Origin: an uncultured Acidiphilium sp.
Lineage (GTDB): Bacteria > Bacillota > Clostridia > Christensenellales > Borkfalkiaceae
Reading direction: 5' to 3'
Assembly: GCA_902495325.1 (NCBI GenBank)
Contig: CABUWK010000003.1
Location: 1-64,000, forward strand
Length of the DNA: 64,000 bases
Numbering within the stretch: position 1 is the stretch's first letter; each line of letters begins with the position of its first letter. Positions 52,111 through 62,869 of this stretch are shown in pieces. The position numbers and the translations under genes are program-made. Below the pieces are notes generated by a model. It saw nothing but the letters and a program-made list of their open reading frames with translations, did no database searches and was not told where the DNA came from.

Positions 52111-52139
52111 ATTTTAACTGAAACGGCTCCGTTTGTAAA
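52111..52139 (-). promoter_or_regulatory. Promoter of the GH78/DUF4432 operon with internal operator
   Basis: Minus-strand TTTACA (52134-52139) and TAAAAT (52111-52116) with a 17-bp spacer. The spacer is almost filled by the palindrome AAACGGCTCCGTTT (52121-52134), a good candidate repressor site. Confidence 0.65.
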
Positions 52140-52173
52140 TCGATTTCCTCCTGTTTTCCCTTTTTATTTTCTT

Positions 52174-52211
52174 AGGCTTAGCATTCGTCCGACTTAAGTC
52201 TTAGCATCCGT
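52174..52211. repeat. Two direct copies of the short intergenic repeat
   Basis: CTTAGCATTCGTCCGAC and CTTAGCATCCGTCCGAC, one base different, lie in tandem about 22 bases apart. The first, with its AGGCTTAGCATTCG start, matches the reverse complement of 20726-20739 at 13 of 14 bases. Confidence 0.5.
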
Positions 52212-52291
52212 CCGACCGATGACGGCGTTCCGCCAGGGCGAAACGAAACCGGATACCGGCGATTACGGGAAAAAAGATTTTTTGTTCTAAC

Positions 52292-52330
52292 GGAAAAGCC
52301 CCTTGTCTCTTAAAAAGAAACAAGGGGCTT
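52292..52330 (-). terminator. Terminator of the nag operon
   Basis: AAGCCCCTTG (52296-52305) pairs with CAAGGGGCTT (52321-52330); on the minus strand TTTTCCGTT follows the stem. Confidence 0.8.
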
Positions 52331-52346
52331 CCGTGCGGATTCCGGA

Positions 52347-53498
52347 TCATCCGCGATAGACGATTTTTCCGCCGACCATAGTCATAAGCACGTCGAAATT
52401 CGCGTTTAAAAGTGTTATATCCGCACGTTTTCCCACTTCGAGCGTACCGCGATCCTTCTCTTTGCCGAGATTTTTCGCGGGGTTATACGTGCATGCGTCG
52501 ATCGCGTTTCCGAACGACACGCCCACCTTTTCCACAAGGTTTTTCACGGCGACGTTCATCCTCAGAACGCTGCCGGCAAGGGTACCATCCTCCAGTCTCG
52601 CCTCGCCGTTTTTCACGTAAACCTTCTGTCCGCCGAGTTCGGAAACGCCGTCCGGCATTCCTTTGGCGCGCATGGCATCCGTAATCAGGGTAAATTTATC
52701 GCGCGGTTTGTTTTTCACAAAGAGTTTGATTGCGGGTACGGACACGTGAATCGTATCGCAGATCATTTCCGTATTGAGCTCGTCCGTTAAAAGCGCGGCG
52801 CCGACAACGCCCGCCTCGCGGTGATGAAGCCCCGTCTGAGCGTTATAAGTATGCGTTACGCTTGTCGCGCCCGCCTTCACCGCACGCTCCGCATCCCTGA
52901 ACTTCGCATCCGTATGTCCGATCGAAGCGACCGTTCCGATCTCTTTCAGGTGAGAGATCAGCTCTTCTCCGCCCGGCTCTTCGGGGGCAAGCGTTACAAT
53001 ACGGATGTTTCCGCCGGACAACTCGTTGAACTTATCGAATTCCTTTACGTCGGGATGAAGAATATATTCCGCCGGCTGTGCGCCTGCGTGTTTCAGGCTG
53101 ATAAACGGACCTTCGAGGTGAACGCCGAGCACTTCCGCGCCCGCATATTCTCCTTTTTCCATCACGTTTTTTACGTTTTTCAGCGCTTTGCCGATATTTT
53201 CTCTGCTCTGCGTCATTGTGGTGGCGAGAAACGCGGTCGTGCCTTCTTCGGCAAGTTTTGAGGAAATCGTCTGCAAAGCTTCCGGGGTCGCGTCCATCGC
53301 ATCCGCACCGCCCGCGCCGTGAATGTGTTCGTCGATAAACCCGGGAACAAGTATACCTTCCGGCAATTTTACGATCTCTTCGATCTCGGGGTTCTCCTTC
53401 CCGATGTAGGCGATCTTCCCGTTTTCAATTCCGATGTCCGCCGTAATAATTCCCTGATCACGAACATATAGCCGCACATTTTTAAAACCTTTCATCAT
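52347..53498 (-). CDS. nagA: N-acetylglucosamine-6-phosphate deacetylase
   Basis: 383-residue amidohydrolase converting GlcNAc-6-phosphate into glucosamine-6-phosphate plus acetate. Metal and substrate motifs are in order: GFIDEHIHGAGG, GVHLEGPFIS with the catalytic-site glutamate, SIGHTDA, THTYNAQTGLHHREAGVVGAA and LITDAMRAKG carrying the catalytic aspartate. The ATG at 53498 has GAGGTGATTTCC before it and lies 10 bases after nagB. It is the last gene of the operon, followed by a terminator. Confidence 0.94.
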   Translation of the reverse strand: MMKGFKNVRLYVRDQGIITADIGIENGKIAYIGKENPEIEEIVKLPEGILVPGFIDEHIHGAGGADAMDATPEALQTISSKLAEEGTTAFLATTMTQSRENIGKALKNVKNVMEKGEYAGAEVLGVHLEGPFISLKHAGAQPAEYILHPDVKEFDKFNELSGGNIRIVTLAPEEPGGEELISHLKEIGTVASIGHTDAKFRDAERAVKAGATSVTHTYNAQTGLHHREAGVVGAALLTDELNTEMICDTIHVSVPAIKLFVKNKPRDKFTLITDAMRAKGMPDGVSELGGQKVYVKNGEARLEDGTLAGSVLRMNVAVKNLVEKVGVSFGNAIDACTYNPAKNLGKEKDRGTLEVGKRADITLLNANFDVLMTMVGGKIVYRG

Positions 53499-53508
53499 GG
53501 AAATCACC

Positions 53509-54231
53509 TCAGAGAAGACTTGCCGCCTCATCGTCCACGACAACCGTGCAATCGGGATGAAGCTGCAGAACGCTTGCCGGAAGCTGTTCGGTAACGGGAC
53601 CTTTCACGAGCCCGTAAACGGCTTTCGCCTTGTTTTTGCCGTTTGCGAGAATGACGATTTTTTTCGCGTTCATGATATTTTTCAACCCCATCGTAAACGC
53701 CTGACGAGGAACGTCTTCGATACGGGCAAACAGGCGGGAATTATCCCTGATCGTGCTTTCGGTAAGATCCACGATATGCGTTTCGCTCCCGAAGGGCGTG
53801 CCCGGTTCGTTGAAGGCGATATGTCCGTTCGATCCGATTCCGAGAACCTGAACGCTCTGTTGCATTTCGTGGAGAAGCGCGTTATATCTTTCGCATTCCT
53901 TTTCGCGATCCGCAGCTTTCCCGTTTTCGATATTGGTATTCTTTCTGTCGATATCGAGAGAATCGAAAAGATTTTTGCACATGAAATACACATAGCTCTG
54001 ATCGCTCGTCTCGTCAAGCCCGGCGTATTCGTCGAGATTGACGGTGCGGACGTTGCGATAGCTCGTTCCGTTTTCTTTGTGGTCGCGGATCATTTCGCGA
54101 TACATGCCGATCGGCGTGGAACCGGTCGCAAGCCCGAGAACGGCATCCGGATCGGCTTTCACGACACCAAGCACGATCTTTGCGGCTTCCCTGCTCATTT
54201 CCTCATAATTTTTCGTAACGATAACTTTCAT
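53509..54231 (-). CDS. nagB: Glucosamine-6-phosphate deaminase
   Basis: 240-residue NagB, which turns glucosamine-6-phosphate into fructose-6-phosphate and ammonia. Conserved segments are LGLATGSTPIGMY (phosphate loop), VNLDEYAGL (catalytic Asp) and GIGSNGHIAFNEPG (catalytic His). The length matches the short Bacillota type. The start at 54231 follows GGAGATTGAAAAT; the longer upstream frame has no such site and would contain an intercistronic hairpin (54254-54279). It lies between the sugar kinase and nagA genes. Confidence 0.95.
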   Translation of the reverse strand: MKVIVTKNYEEMSREAAKIVLGVVKADPDAVLGLATGSTPIGMYREMIRDHKENGTSYRNVRTVNLDEYAGLDETSDQSYVYFMCKNLFDSLDIDRKNTNIENGKAADREKECERYNALLHEMQQSVQVLGIGSNGHIAFNEPGTPFGSETHIVDLTESTIRDNSRLFARIEDVPRQAFTMGLKNIMNAKKIVILANGKNKAKAVYGLVKGPVTEQLPASVLQLHPDCTVVVDDEAASLL

Positions 54232-54295
54232 ATTTTCAATCTCCTTCCGTGCAGGAAAAGGATAACCAAGCCCTTTTCCGGCATCCGCTTTTCGT

Positions 54296-55666
54296 TTATT
54301 TTGTTTTTTTCGATTCCGCCAGAGACGCCGCCGCAATGCTCTGCCCCACCCTGCGGTTGGTTTCGTCCGGCATTTCGAGGCGGAAGGAAAGCTCGGGATA
54401 TTCCGCTTTCAGCACTTCGTTCGCCTTTTCGAGAATGATCGTGCCGCCTTCGCCGCTCGTTACTCTGCCAAGCAGAAGAACGTGCCTGATCTCATAAAAC
54501 ATGGCGTAGAACGGAAGGGTATACCCGAGATAAATACCGATATCCTCATAGATCCTGCGGGCAAATTCGCTTCCCTCTTTCATCTCTTTCTGGATCGCTT
54601 TCAGCTTTTCCGCCGGGGTAAGCCCCTGTTCAAACACATATCCGCCGTTTTCGGCAAGTTTGATCACGCTGTCCTGCGAAAAATATTTCACGCCGCAACC
54701 GTAATCTCCGCTCCATTCGTCCACCATGGAATCGCGGTTATAATCGACGGGAACGAACGCCAGTTCGGAAAGCCAGCCGTTCAGCTTGCCTTCGGCGTTG
54801 ATATACCCGACCGCTTCGCTCGTGCCCATCGCAATGCCGAGAACGTCGTTATCGCCGAGATCGATCGCGCCGGCAAGAGCGGTCACGTCGCCGTCGTTCG
54901 CGACGACAAGGGGAATATCTCCCATTTCCTTCGCCACGTCGATATACATGTTTTTTACTTTCTTATCGAAATCTTCTTCGCCGACCTTAAGGAAAAGCGA
55001 AGCGACCATGATCTTATTGTTAATGTATACCCCTGCGCTCGAAACGCCGATCGCGTCCACACGAGGCATTTTCGAAGCGGCGGTTTTCATGGCTTTTAAA
55101 ATTTCCGCCTTGTGATAATCGGGGTTCGGCTCCGTTTTCGGATGCCACACAACCTCTTCGCTGTAAACCACTTTTCCGTCTACGACCGCGCTTACTTTTC
55201 TGTCGCTGCCGCCGGCATCGAACCCGATGCGGCATCCGTCCAGATGTCCGCCGACGGAAAGAGAGCATACCTTCTTTTCGGGGAAAGTCTTCTCGTCGCA
55301 GAAAATCACTTCAAACGGCTTTTCGTAAACTCTTTCCATAAAGCCCTTATCGAAGGCACGGATCCCGTTTGCCGTATAAGCCTTTGCGATAAATTCGTAT
55401 ATTTCCTTATCGCCGCAGATATAAATTTTATATCCGCCAACCACCCACAGCACGGCTTTGATAAGGCGTTCCGCCATGCGGAAGTTTTCTTCCCTACCCT
55501 CTGCAAATGCAAAAACATTGTAGGAAAATATATAATTGTAACCGTCGTTTCTTTCCACGCATACGGAAAGTTTTTTTCCGCCCTCTTTGTTTACTTTTTC
55601 TTCATAGCTTTTATATTCCGCGTAAATCGGTCTGAACGCGGGATCGAAATGGGGAACGAATTTCAT
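54296..55666 (-). CDS. ROK-like sugar kinase with N-terminal extension, GlcNAc operon
   Basis: 456-residue protein. From about residue 155 it shows the sugar-kinase actin fold of the ROK type: GFDAGGSDRKVSAVVDGK (phosphate 1), VVANDGDVTALAGA (catalytic Asp region), LGIAMGTSEAVGYIN (phosphate 2) and a DYGCGVKYF block. The first ~150 residues are an extra domain of unknown function (ERNDGYNYIFSYNVFAFA, WVVGGYKIYICGDKEIY). AAAGGAGACACACA precedes the ATG at 55666. It is first in the operon with nagB and nagA, so it probably phosphorylates GlcNAc. The BadF/BcrAD family is an alternative label. Confidence 0.72.
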   Translation of the reverse strand: MKFVPHFDPAFRPIYAEYKSYEEKVNKEGGKKLSVCVERNDGYNYIFSYNVFAFAEGREENFRMAERLIKAVLWVVGGYKIYICGDKEIYEFIAKAYTANGIRAFDKGFMERVYEKPFEVIFCDEKTFPEKKVCSLSVGGHLDGCRIGFDAGGSDRKVSAVVDGKVVYSEEVVWHPKTEPNPDYHKAEILKAMKTAASKMPRVDAIGVSSAGVYINNKIMVASLFLKVGEEDFDKKVKNMYIDVAKEMGDIPLVVANDGDVTALAGAIDLGDNDVLGIAMGTSEAVGYINAEGKLNGWLSELAFVPVDYNRDSMVDEWSGDYGCGVKYFSQDSVIKLAENGGYVFEQGLTPAEKLKAIQKEMKEGSEFARRIYEDIGIYLGYTLPFYAMFYEIRHVLLLGRVTSGEGGTIILEKANEVLKAEYPELSFRLEMPDETNRRVGQSIAAASLAESKKTK

Positions 55667-55698
55667 TGTGTGTCTCCTTTGTTTCCTTTTGTCTGCCA

Positions 55699-55728
55699 CA
55701 GGCGATCGTGCCTGAACCCGATCGCCTG
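55699..55728. promoter_or_regulatory. Perfect inverted repeat in the nag operon leader
   Basis: CAGGCGATCG (55699-55708) and CGATCGCCTG (55719-55728) around a 10-base loop, 33 bases before the kinase start. No T run follows, so an operator or RNA control hairpin is more likely than a terminator. A TATAAT on the minus strand at 55740-55745 may be the operon's -10 element. Confidence 0.55.
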
Positions 55729-55824
55729 AGGATAACTATATTATAGTCCTTTTCCCGCAAAAGGGATAGTCATAATAATTCCGATAATTTATTCTATCTT
55801 TCACAAAATAAATCGAAAAATATA

Positions 55825-55853
55825 TTGCAAAAACAGAAAAAAGGATGTATAAT
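55825..55853 (+). promoter_or_regulatory. Promoter of the AraC-type regulator next to nag genes
   Basis: TTGCAA (55825-55830) and TATAAT (55848-55853) with a 17-bp spacer, 44 bases before the start codon. Confidence 0.75.
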
Positions 55854-55897
55854 AAAACGGAGACGATCGAAGATACCGATCGGAAGGGAGAACGGCG

Positions 55898-56779
55898 ATG
55901 GAAAACAAAACGTTTTACATGTATAAGATCTCGAACATGTTCAGCATTTCGAAAATCGTGACCATCCACTATCAGAAACTGTTGAAAAACTATGTTTACC
56001 CTGCGGAAAAGCACGATTTCTGGGAATTGATCTATTGTGACAAAAATCAGCTTTACATCACGGTGGACAGCGAAAAGAAACTGCTGGAAAAAGGCGAAGT
56101 GATCTTTATCGCCCCGGACGTTCCGCATTCTGTGGAAGGAGATAACGAACACGACAGCAACATTTTTATCGTGAGTTTCGTATGCAAATCGAAAACGATG
56201 TCTTATTTCAGAGACAAACTTTTCGGCGTGCCCGAAAACCTCCGGTTTCTTCTCTCGTCCGTCATGACGGAAGCGAAACACACCTTCCGCATCCCCGATT
56301 TCAACCCGGACCTTCCCGGACTCGAACTGTTGCCGAACCCAAACCTCGGCGGCGCGCAGATCATCAGAAACGATCTCGAGAAATTTCTGATCACCCTCGT
56401 GCGGGTGGAGACGGCAAAGCCGACTTCTTCCGAAATTTTCATCTCGAAGGCGGAGGATTCCGACGCCTTAGAGGACGAAATCGTGAATATTCTCGAGCAG
56501 AACGTTTACGGAAAAATTTCTCTCGACGATCTTTCCCGCCAGCTGCATTACGGCAAAACGACCATATGCAACACCTTCAAGAAAAAAACGGGAAAATCGG
56601 TGATCGGATATTATCTCGAACTTAAAATCGACGAAGCAAAAAAACTGATCCGCGAGAACAAGAGTTTTTCCGAAGCGGCGTCTCTTCTGAATTTCGATTC
56701 TCTCCCCCACTTTACGAAAACGTTCAAAAGGGTCACGTCCATGACCCCGCGTGAATACAAAAACAGCATTTTAAACTGA
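55898..56779 (+). CDS. AraC-family transcriptional regulator
   Basis: 293-residue AraC protein: an N-terminal cupin-like domain (YPAEKHDFWELIYCDKNQL, FIAPDVPHSVEGD) and two C-terminal helix-turn-helix motifs (ISLDDLSRQLHYGKTTICNTF and FSEAASLLNFDSLPHFTKTF). GGAAGGGAGAACGGCG precedes the ATG. It is divergent from the kinase-nagB-nagA operon and therefore a likely regulator of amino-sugar use, although GlcNAc operons are more often run by GntR or ROK proteins. Confidence 0.91.
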   Translation: MENKTFYMYKISNMFSISKIVTIHYQKLLKNYVYPAEKHDFWELIYCDKNQLYITVDSEKKLLEKGEVIFIAPDVPHSVEGDNEHDSNIFIVSFVCKSKTMSYFRDKLFGVPENLRFLLSSVMTEAKHTFRIPDFNPDLPGLELLPNPNLGGAQIIRNDLEKFLITLVRVETAKPTSSEIFISKAEDSDALEDEIVNILEQNVYGKISLDDLSRQLHYGKTTICNTFKKKTGKSVIGYYLELKIDEAKKLIRENKSFSEAASLLNFDSLPHFTKTFKRVTSMTPREYKNSILN

Positions 56780-56811
56780 CAGGATACCGGTTCAAAATCG
56801 CGTCGAACAAT

Positions 56812-56849
56812 AAAAACAAGCCGATAATCGACTTATCGGCTTGTTTTTT
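56812..56849. terminator. Bidirectional terminator
   Basis: AAAAACAAGCCGATAA pairs with TTATCGGCTTGTTTTTT around TCGAC. It lies between the convergent AraC and DUF368 genes and shares its core with 48923-48960. Confidence 0.9.
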
Positions 56850-56877
56850 ATTTTATGATCATTCGTCTGTTTTATGA

Positions 56878-57900
56878 TTATTCGTCTTTTCCGCGCTCTA
56901 TCACCACAAGGCGATAGGACGCAAACATGCCGCCCGCAAACAGAACGATACCGAGCAGAAGTTCCCAGATACGGAACCCGCCGTTTACCCAATCCTGATA
57001 TACGGCATACATATCGGGGTTGAAAAACATCGTGACGGCAGATCCGAGCGAAAGCCCGGCGACTGTGAAAAACGTCGGCGCTCTTTTTTTGGAAAGAAGA
57101 CCGGATAAAAATCTGGAAAACGTGAGAAGCCCCGCAAGGAAACCGACGATCAGGCACACATACACGATAAACACCTGCGGAGACGATTTCCAGTAAGTAA
57201 TGCTGACGGAAGCCATCAGCGGGGCAAAATATCCGAACATCATCAGAAGCGCCGTTGCGGACAATCCGGGAACAACCTGCGTGATCGCGACCGCATAACC
57301 GAGCGCAAGGAAAAGGATATAATGTCCGACCGAAAGATTTTCGAGCGAGCGTTCCCCCGTGATCAGAAACACGGAAAGAACGGCTACCGCGACGGGCACG
57401 AGAAATCCCGCGGCAAACAATGCCTTTCTCTGCGGCGTAGCGCGTTCTCCTTTGAACTGATCGGTCACGGCGGGGAAAGCCCCGATCATCAGCCCGGCAA
57501 ACAACGCAACGACGGCAAACGGCAATATTTCAAGCAGATATCTCACGCTGAAAAAACCGCCCGCAACGCCGATCACCGCCCCGATCGCGATCGGAATCAG
57601 AAATTTAACGCATTTTTTAAACCGTTTCAGCAGGTTGCCGAACGCATATAATAACTTTTCGTACAGGCGGAATATGATGGCAACCGCCGATCCGCTCACA
57701 CCGGGAACGATGATCGCAAGTCCGATAAAAAAACCGAGCAACCCGCCTTTCGCGACTTCTTTCCCGTCGCGGTAACGAAGATCGAGTTCTTCGCTTTCCG
57801 CCCCGTCTCTCTTTTCTTCGCCCGCCGCAGGATCCGGATTGTCACACCCGCAATCCCCGCGCGCGGCGGTATTTTTATTCTTATTTTCGTTTTCCGTCAT
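56878..57900 (-). CDS. DUF368 membrane protein (polyprenyl-phosphate transporter family)
   Basis: 340-residue membrane protein with about eight predicted helices. It carries the DUF368 marker GGLLGFFIGLAIIVPGVSGS near the N-terminus and a second, inverted-repeat-like block GYAVAITQVVPGLSATALL. Members of this family (PopT) move undecaprenyl phosphate back across the membrane for reuse in cell-wall synthesis. The ~55-residue N-terminal extension is hydrophilic and contains CGCDNPD, which is not typical. The start at 57900 has GGAGAGATC upstream. Single gene. Confidence 0.83.
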   Translation of the reverse strand: MTENENKNKNTAARGDCGCDNPDPAAGEEKRDGAESEELDLRYRDGKEVAKGGLLGFFIGLAIIVPGVSGSAVAIIFRLYEKLLYAFGNLLKRFKKCVKFLIPIAIGAVIGVAGGFFSVRYLLEILPFAVVALFAGLMIGAFPAVTDQFKGERATPQRKALFAAGFLVPVAVAVLSVFLITGERSLENLSVGHYILFLALGYAVAITQVVPGLSATALLMMFGYFAPLMASVSITYWKSSPQVFIVYVCLIVGFLAGLLTFSRFLSGLLSKKRAPTFFTVAGLSLGSAVTMFFNPDMYAVYQDWVNGGFRIWELLLGIVLFAGGMFASYRLVVIERGKDE

Positions 57901-57965
57901 TCCGATCTCTCCTGCCATAAAAGATTTTACGAATTTTTCGCCGTTAAAACTTAACAAGTTTCGCT

Positions 57966-58005
57966 AAAATGCCGCGAAGTACGACCCCGTATTCCGCGGC
58001 ATTTT
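57966..58005 (-). terminator. Terminator of the gyrB-gyrA operon
   Basis: AAAATGCCGCG (57966-57976) and CGCGGCATTTT (57995-58005) form an 11-bp stem; the minus-strand read ends in CATTTT. Confidence 0.75.
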
Positions 58006-58012
58006 GCCTGTT

Positions 58013-60712
58013 TTATTCTTCCGTTGTCTCTTCGGTCAAGCCTTCGCCCGCAACGCTTTCCGCATTGCCGGTCCCGTCTTCGTCTTCCGATCCGTCAGAT
58101 CCTTCCTCGCCTTCCGGAAGCTCTTCTTCCTCGTCCTCATGCGGGGCGATTGCAACAGACGCGATCTCCGATCCGTCAAGCCGCATGACTTTTACGCCCT
58201 GCGTATCTCTGCCGATCAGCGAGATCTCGTCCACCTGCATGCGGATCGCAACGCCGCCGGAAGAGATCATCATGAGATCTTCCCCTTCATGGACGGGTTT
58301 GATTCCGACCAGTGAGCCCGTCTTTTCGTTGAAAGTACCCGCCTTGATACCTTTCCCCGCTCTCGACTGCAAGCGGTAATCGTCGATCAGACTGCGTTTT
58401 CCGTAGCCATTCGAAGATATGGTAACGATGGTATCGCCCGGCTGAATGACGGTCATATCGATCACGTAATCGCCTTCGGAAAGATCCATCGATCTTACGC
58501 CCTGCGTATCTCTGCCCATCGGGCGGACGTCGTGTTCGCTGAAGCGGATACACTTGCCTTCGTGCGAACCGATGAGAACTTCGTCGTCGCCGCTCGTCAG
58601 CTCGACAGAGATGAGTTCGTCTCCGGGAAGAAGACTGATCGCGATCTTTCCGCCTTTGCGGATGGAATCGAATTCGGAAAGCGCGGTCTTCTTGATGAGC
58701 CCGAACTTCGTAGCCATCATGATGTAGCCGCCTTTATTTTCGCCGTTCTCTTCCGTTAAAGTATCTTCGACCGGCGTTTCTTCAACTGCAGAAACTTCGG
58801 TTTCCGTCGTTTCTCCGATTTCTTCTTCGGGAAGCGCGGAACCGCACGTAAGATCCTTTCTCGGAATAACCGCCGTAATGCGCTCGCCGTTGTCGATCTG
58901 AATCAGATTGACGATCGCTCTGCCCCTTGCCACTTTCTGCCCTTCCGGGACCTCGTACGCCTTGATACGGTACACTTTACCGAGCGAGCTGAAGAACAGC
59001 AGATCGTCGTGCGTGGAGCAGATAAACATGCTCTTCACGAAATCTTCGTCCTTTGCCTTGTGCGCCGTGACCCCTCTGCCGCCGCGGCGTTGCGCCTTGC
59101 ACTCTTTCGTCGCGATGCGTTTGATGTATCCCATGTTCGTGAGGGAGATAACGACGTCCTCTCTCTCGATAAGATCCGCTTCGCCGATGTCGGCAAAATC
59201 GGTGGAGATCTCCGTCTTTCTCGGGGTGGGATAGCGGTTTTTGATATCGAGAAGGTCGTTTCTGACGATCGCGCGCACTCTTTCGGGTTTTGCGAGAATG
59301 TCTTCGTAATCGGCGATCAGGGCGTCCAGCTGGCGAAGTTCTTCGTTCAGCTTTTCCACTTCCATGGAAGTAAGTCTCTGGAGACGCATATCGAGGATCG
59401 CCTGCGCCTGCTTGTCGTCGAGAAGGAAACTCTCTTCGAGTTGTCTCATCGCGTCGTCTTTGTCCTTACTGCGCTTGATAATGGCGATCACCTCGTCGAT
59501 GTTCGCAAGGGCGATCACGAGACCTTTTACGATGTGTTCCCTTTCTTTCGTTCTCGCTAAATCGTATTTCGTTCTTCTCTCGATCACGTCGATCTGATGC
59601 GCGACGTAATGCGTGAGGATCTCTTTTAAGTTGAGGATCTTCGGATCGGTGCCGACGAGCGCAAGAAGAATGATACCGTCGGAAACCTGAAGATTCGTCT
59701 GTTTGTACAGGGTGTTGAGAACGACCTGCGCGTTCGCGTCCTTCTTGATCTCGATGACGACGCGCATCCCGTGACGGTCGGATTCGTCGTTGATGTTGGA
59801 AATGCCTTCCAGCTTTTTGTTCTTGACGTAATCGGCGATCGTTTCGATGAGTTTCTGTTTGTTGACCTGATAAGGAAGTTCGGTCACGATGATACGTTCT
59901 CTCGTGCCGTTGTTGAAATCTTCGATTTCGCATTTCGCGCGGAGAACGATATTCCCTCTTCCGGTGCGATAGGCATTGCGGATGCCGCTTCTGCCCATGA
60001 TGATACCGCCCGTCGGGAAATCGGGCGCGGGAATATATCTGATAAGTTCGTCGACCGTGATATCCGGGTTATCGATCAGGGCGATCGTACCGTCGATCAC
60101 TTCGCCGAGGTTATGGGGCGGAATGTTCGTCGCCATGCCGACGGCGATGCCGTCCGCGCCGTTCACGAGAAGATTCGGATATCTTGCGGGCAGAACGACG
60201 GGCTGCATTCTCGTATCGTCGAAGTTGGGATAAAAGTCGACCGTTTCCTTATCGATCTCGCGAAGCATTTCGAGCGCCATTTTGCTCATTCTCGCTTCGG
60301 TATAACGATAAGCGGCGGCAGGGTCGCCGTCGACGGAACCGAAGTTTCCGTGCCCGTCCACAAGGGGCATATTGATGGAGAAATCCTGCGCGAGACGAAC
60401 GAGCGCGTCGTAAACGGAGCTGTCGCCGTGCGGGTGATATTTACCGAGCACGTCGCCGACGATGGTCGCGCACTTTTTGTACGCTTTGTCCGGCGTGAGC
60501 CCGAGTTCGTTCATGGAATATAAAATTCTTCTGTGCACGGGCTTCAAGCCGTCGCGCACGTCGGGGATCGCCCTCGAACGGTTTACGCACATCGCGTAGT
60601 CGATAAAGCTCTGTTTCAGCTCTTTATCCACTTCGATGTCGATGATCTTTGTCATTTCGAGCGTTTTACGGAATTCGTCCGTAAGCGCCTGATCGAATTC
60701 TTTCTTAGCCAT
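58013..60712 (-). CDS. gyrA: DNA gyrase subunit A
   Basis: 899-residue GyrA, the DNA breakage-reunion subunit of gyrase. The catalytic tyrosine is Tyr137 in AYRYTEA. The quinolone region reads [12 protein letters not shown] at 93-104, with the sensitive-type Ser98 and Asp102. The GyrA box QRRGGRG (541-547) separates gyrase from topoisomerase IV. Two additions stand out: an acidic Glu/Thr-rich insert at ~622-660 inside the C-terminal beta-pinwheel, and a ~40-residue acidic tail. GAGGGAGGGACGC precedes the ATG, 11 bases after gyrB. Confidence 0.96.
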   Translation of the reverse strand: MAKKEFDQALTDEFRKTLEMTKIIDIEVDKELKQSFIDYAMCVNRSRAIPDVRDGLKPVHRRILYSMNELGLTPDKAYKKCATIVGDVLGKYHPHGDSSVYDALVRLAQDFSINMPLVDGHGNFGSVDGDPAAAYRYTEARMSKMALEMLREIDKETVDFYPNFDDTRMQPVVLPARYPNLLVNGADGIAVGMATNIPPHNLGEVIDGTIALIDNPDITVDELIRYIPAPDFPTGGIIMGRSGIRNAYRTGRGNIVLRAKCEIEDFNNGTRERIIVTELPYQVNKQKLIETIADYVKNKKLEGISNINDESDRHGMRVVIEIKKDANAQVVLNTLYKQTNLQVSDGIILLALVGTDPKILNLKEILTHYVAHQIDVIERRTKYDLARTKEREHIVKGLVIALANIDEVIAIIKRSKDKDDAMRQLEESFLLDDKQAQAILDMRLQRLTSMEVEKLNEELRQLDALIADYEDILAKPERVRAIVRNDLLDIKNRYPTPRKTEISTDFADIGEADLIEREDVVISLTNMGYIKRIATKECKAQRRGGRGVTAHKAKDEDFVKSMFICSTHDDLLFFSSLGKVYRIKAYEVPEGQKVARGRAIVNLIQIDNGERITAVIPRKDLTCGSALPEEEIGETTETEVSAVEETPVEDTLTEENGENKGGYIMMATKFGLIKKTALSEFDSIRKGGKIAISLLPGDELISVELTSGDDEVLIGSHEGKCIRFSEHDVRPMGRDTQGVRSMDLSEGDYVIDMTVIQPGDTIVTISSNGYGKRSLIDDYRLQSRAGKGIKAGTFNEKTGSLVGIKPVHEGEDLMMISSGGVAIRMQVDEISLIGRDTQGVKVMRLDGSEIASVAIAPHEDEEEELPEGEEGSDGSEDEDGTGNAESVAGEGLTEETTEE

Positions 60713-60723
60713 GCGTCCCTCCC

Positions 60724-62634
<1,911 letters not shown>

Positions 62635-62726
62635 TCACTCCTTCGTCTTTGATACCCCGATATCGTATAACCGACCCTCGGTTGGCGGAAACGGACGGAA
62701 TTTCCGATCGTTTCCCTGATATACCT

Positions 62727-62755
62727 ATTATATATCAAAACAAAAAATAAGTAAA
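62727..62755 (-). promoter_or_regulatory. Promoter of gyrB-gyrA
   Basis: Minus-strand TTTACT (62750-62755) and TATAAT (62727-62732), 17-bp spacer, 96 bases before gyrB. Confidence 0.7.
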
Positions 62756-62793
62756 GCGAATCGGGGCATTTTCCGTTTTTTGTGCAAAGGAAA

Positions 62794-62833
62794 AAATAAA
62801 GAAAACGCGGGAACGGCATCGCTCGTTCCCGCG
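62794..62833 (-). terminator. Terminator of the glutamate dehydrogenase gene
   Basis: CGCGGGAACG (62806-62815) and CGTTCCCGCG (62824-62833) form a perfect 10-bp stem; on the minus strand TTTTCTTTATTTTTT follows. Confidence 0.88.
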
Positions 62834-62869
62834 GAAGATTTTTCTTCTTTTTCGTTTCCGGAAACCCCT

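Larger units (their letters stand above)
52046..52346. other. Intergenic region between nag operon end and GH78 operon
   Basis: 301 non-coding bases. From left: GH78 leader and promoter (52111-52139), the intergenic repeat pair (52174-52211), an A/T stretch and the nag terminator (52292-52330). No ORF with a ribosome binding site was found. Confidence 0.6.

Noticed and set aside
60419..60435. Quinolone-resistance change in gyrA
   Set aside because: Ser98 and Asp102 have the sensitive-type identity, so no known resistance substitution is seen.
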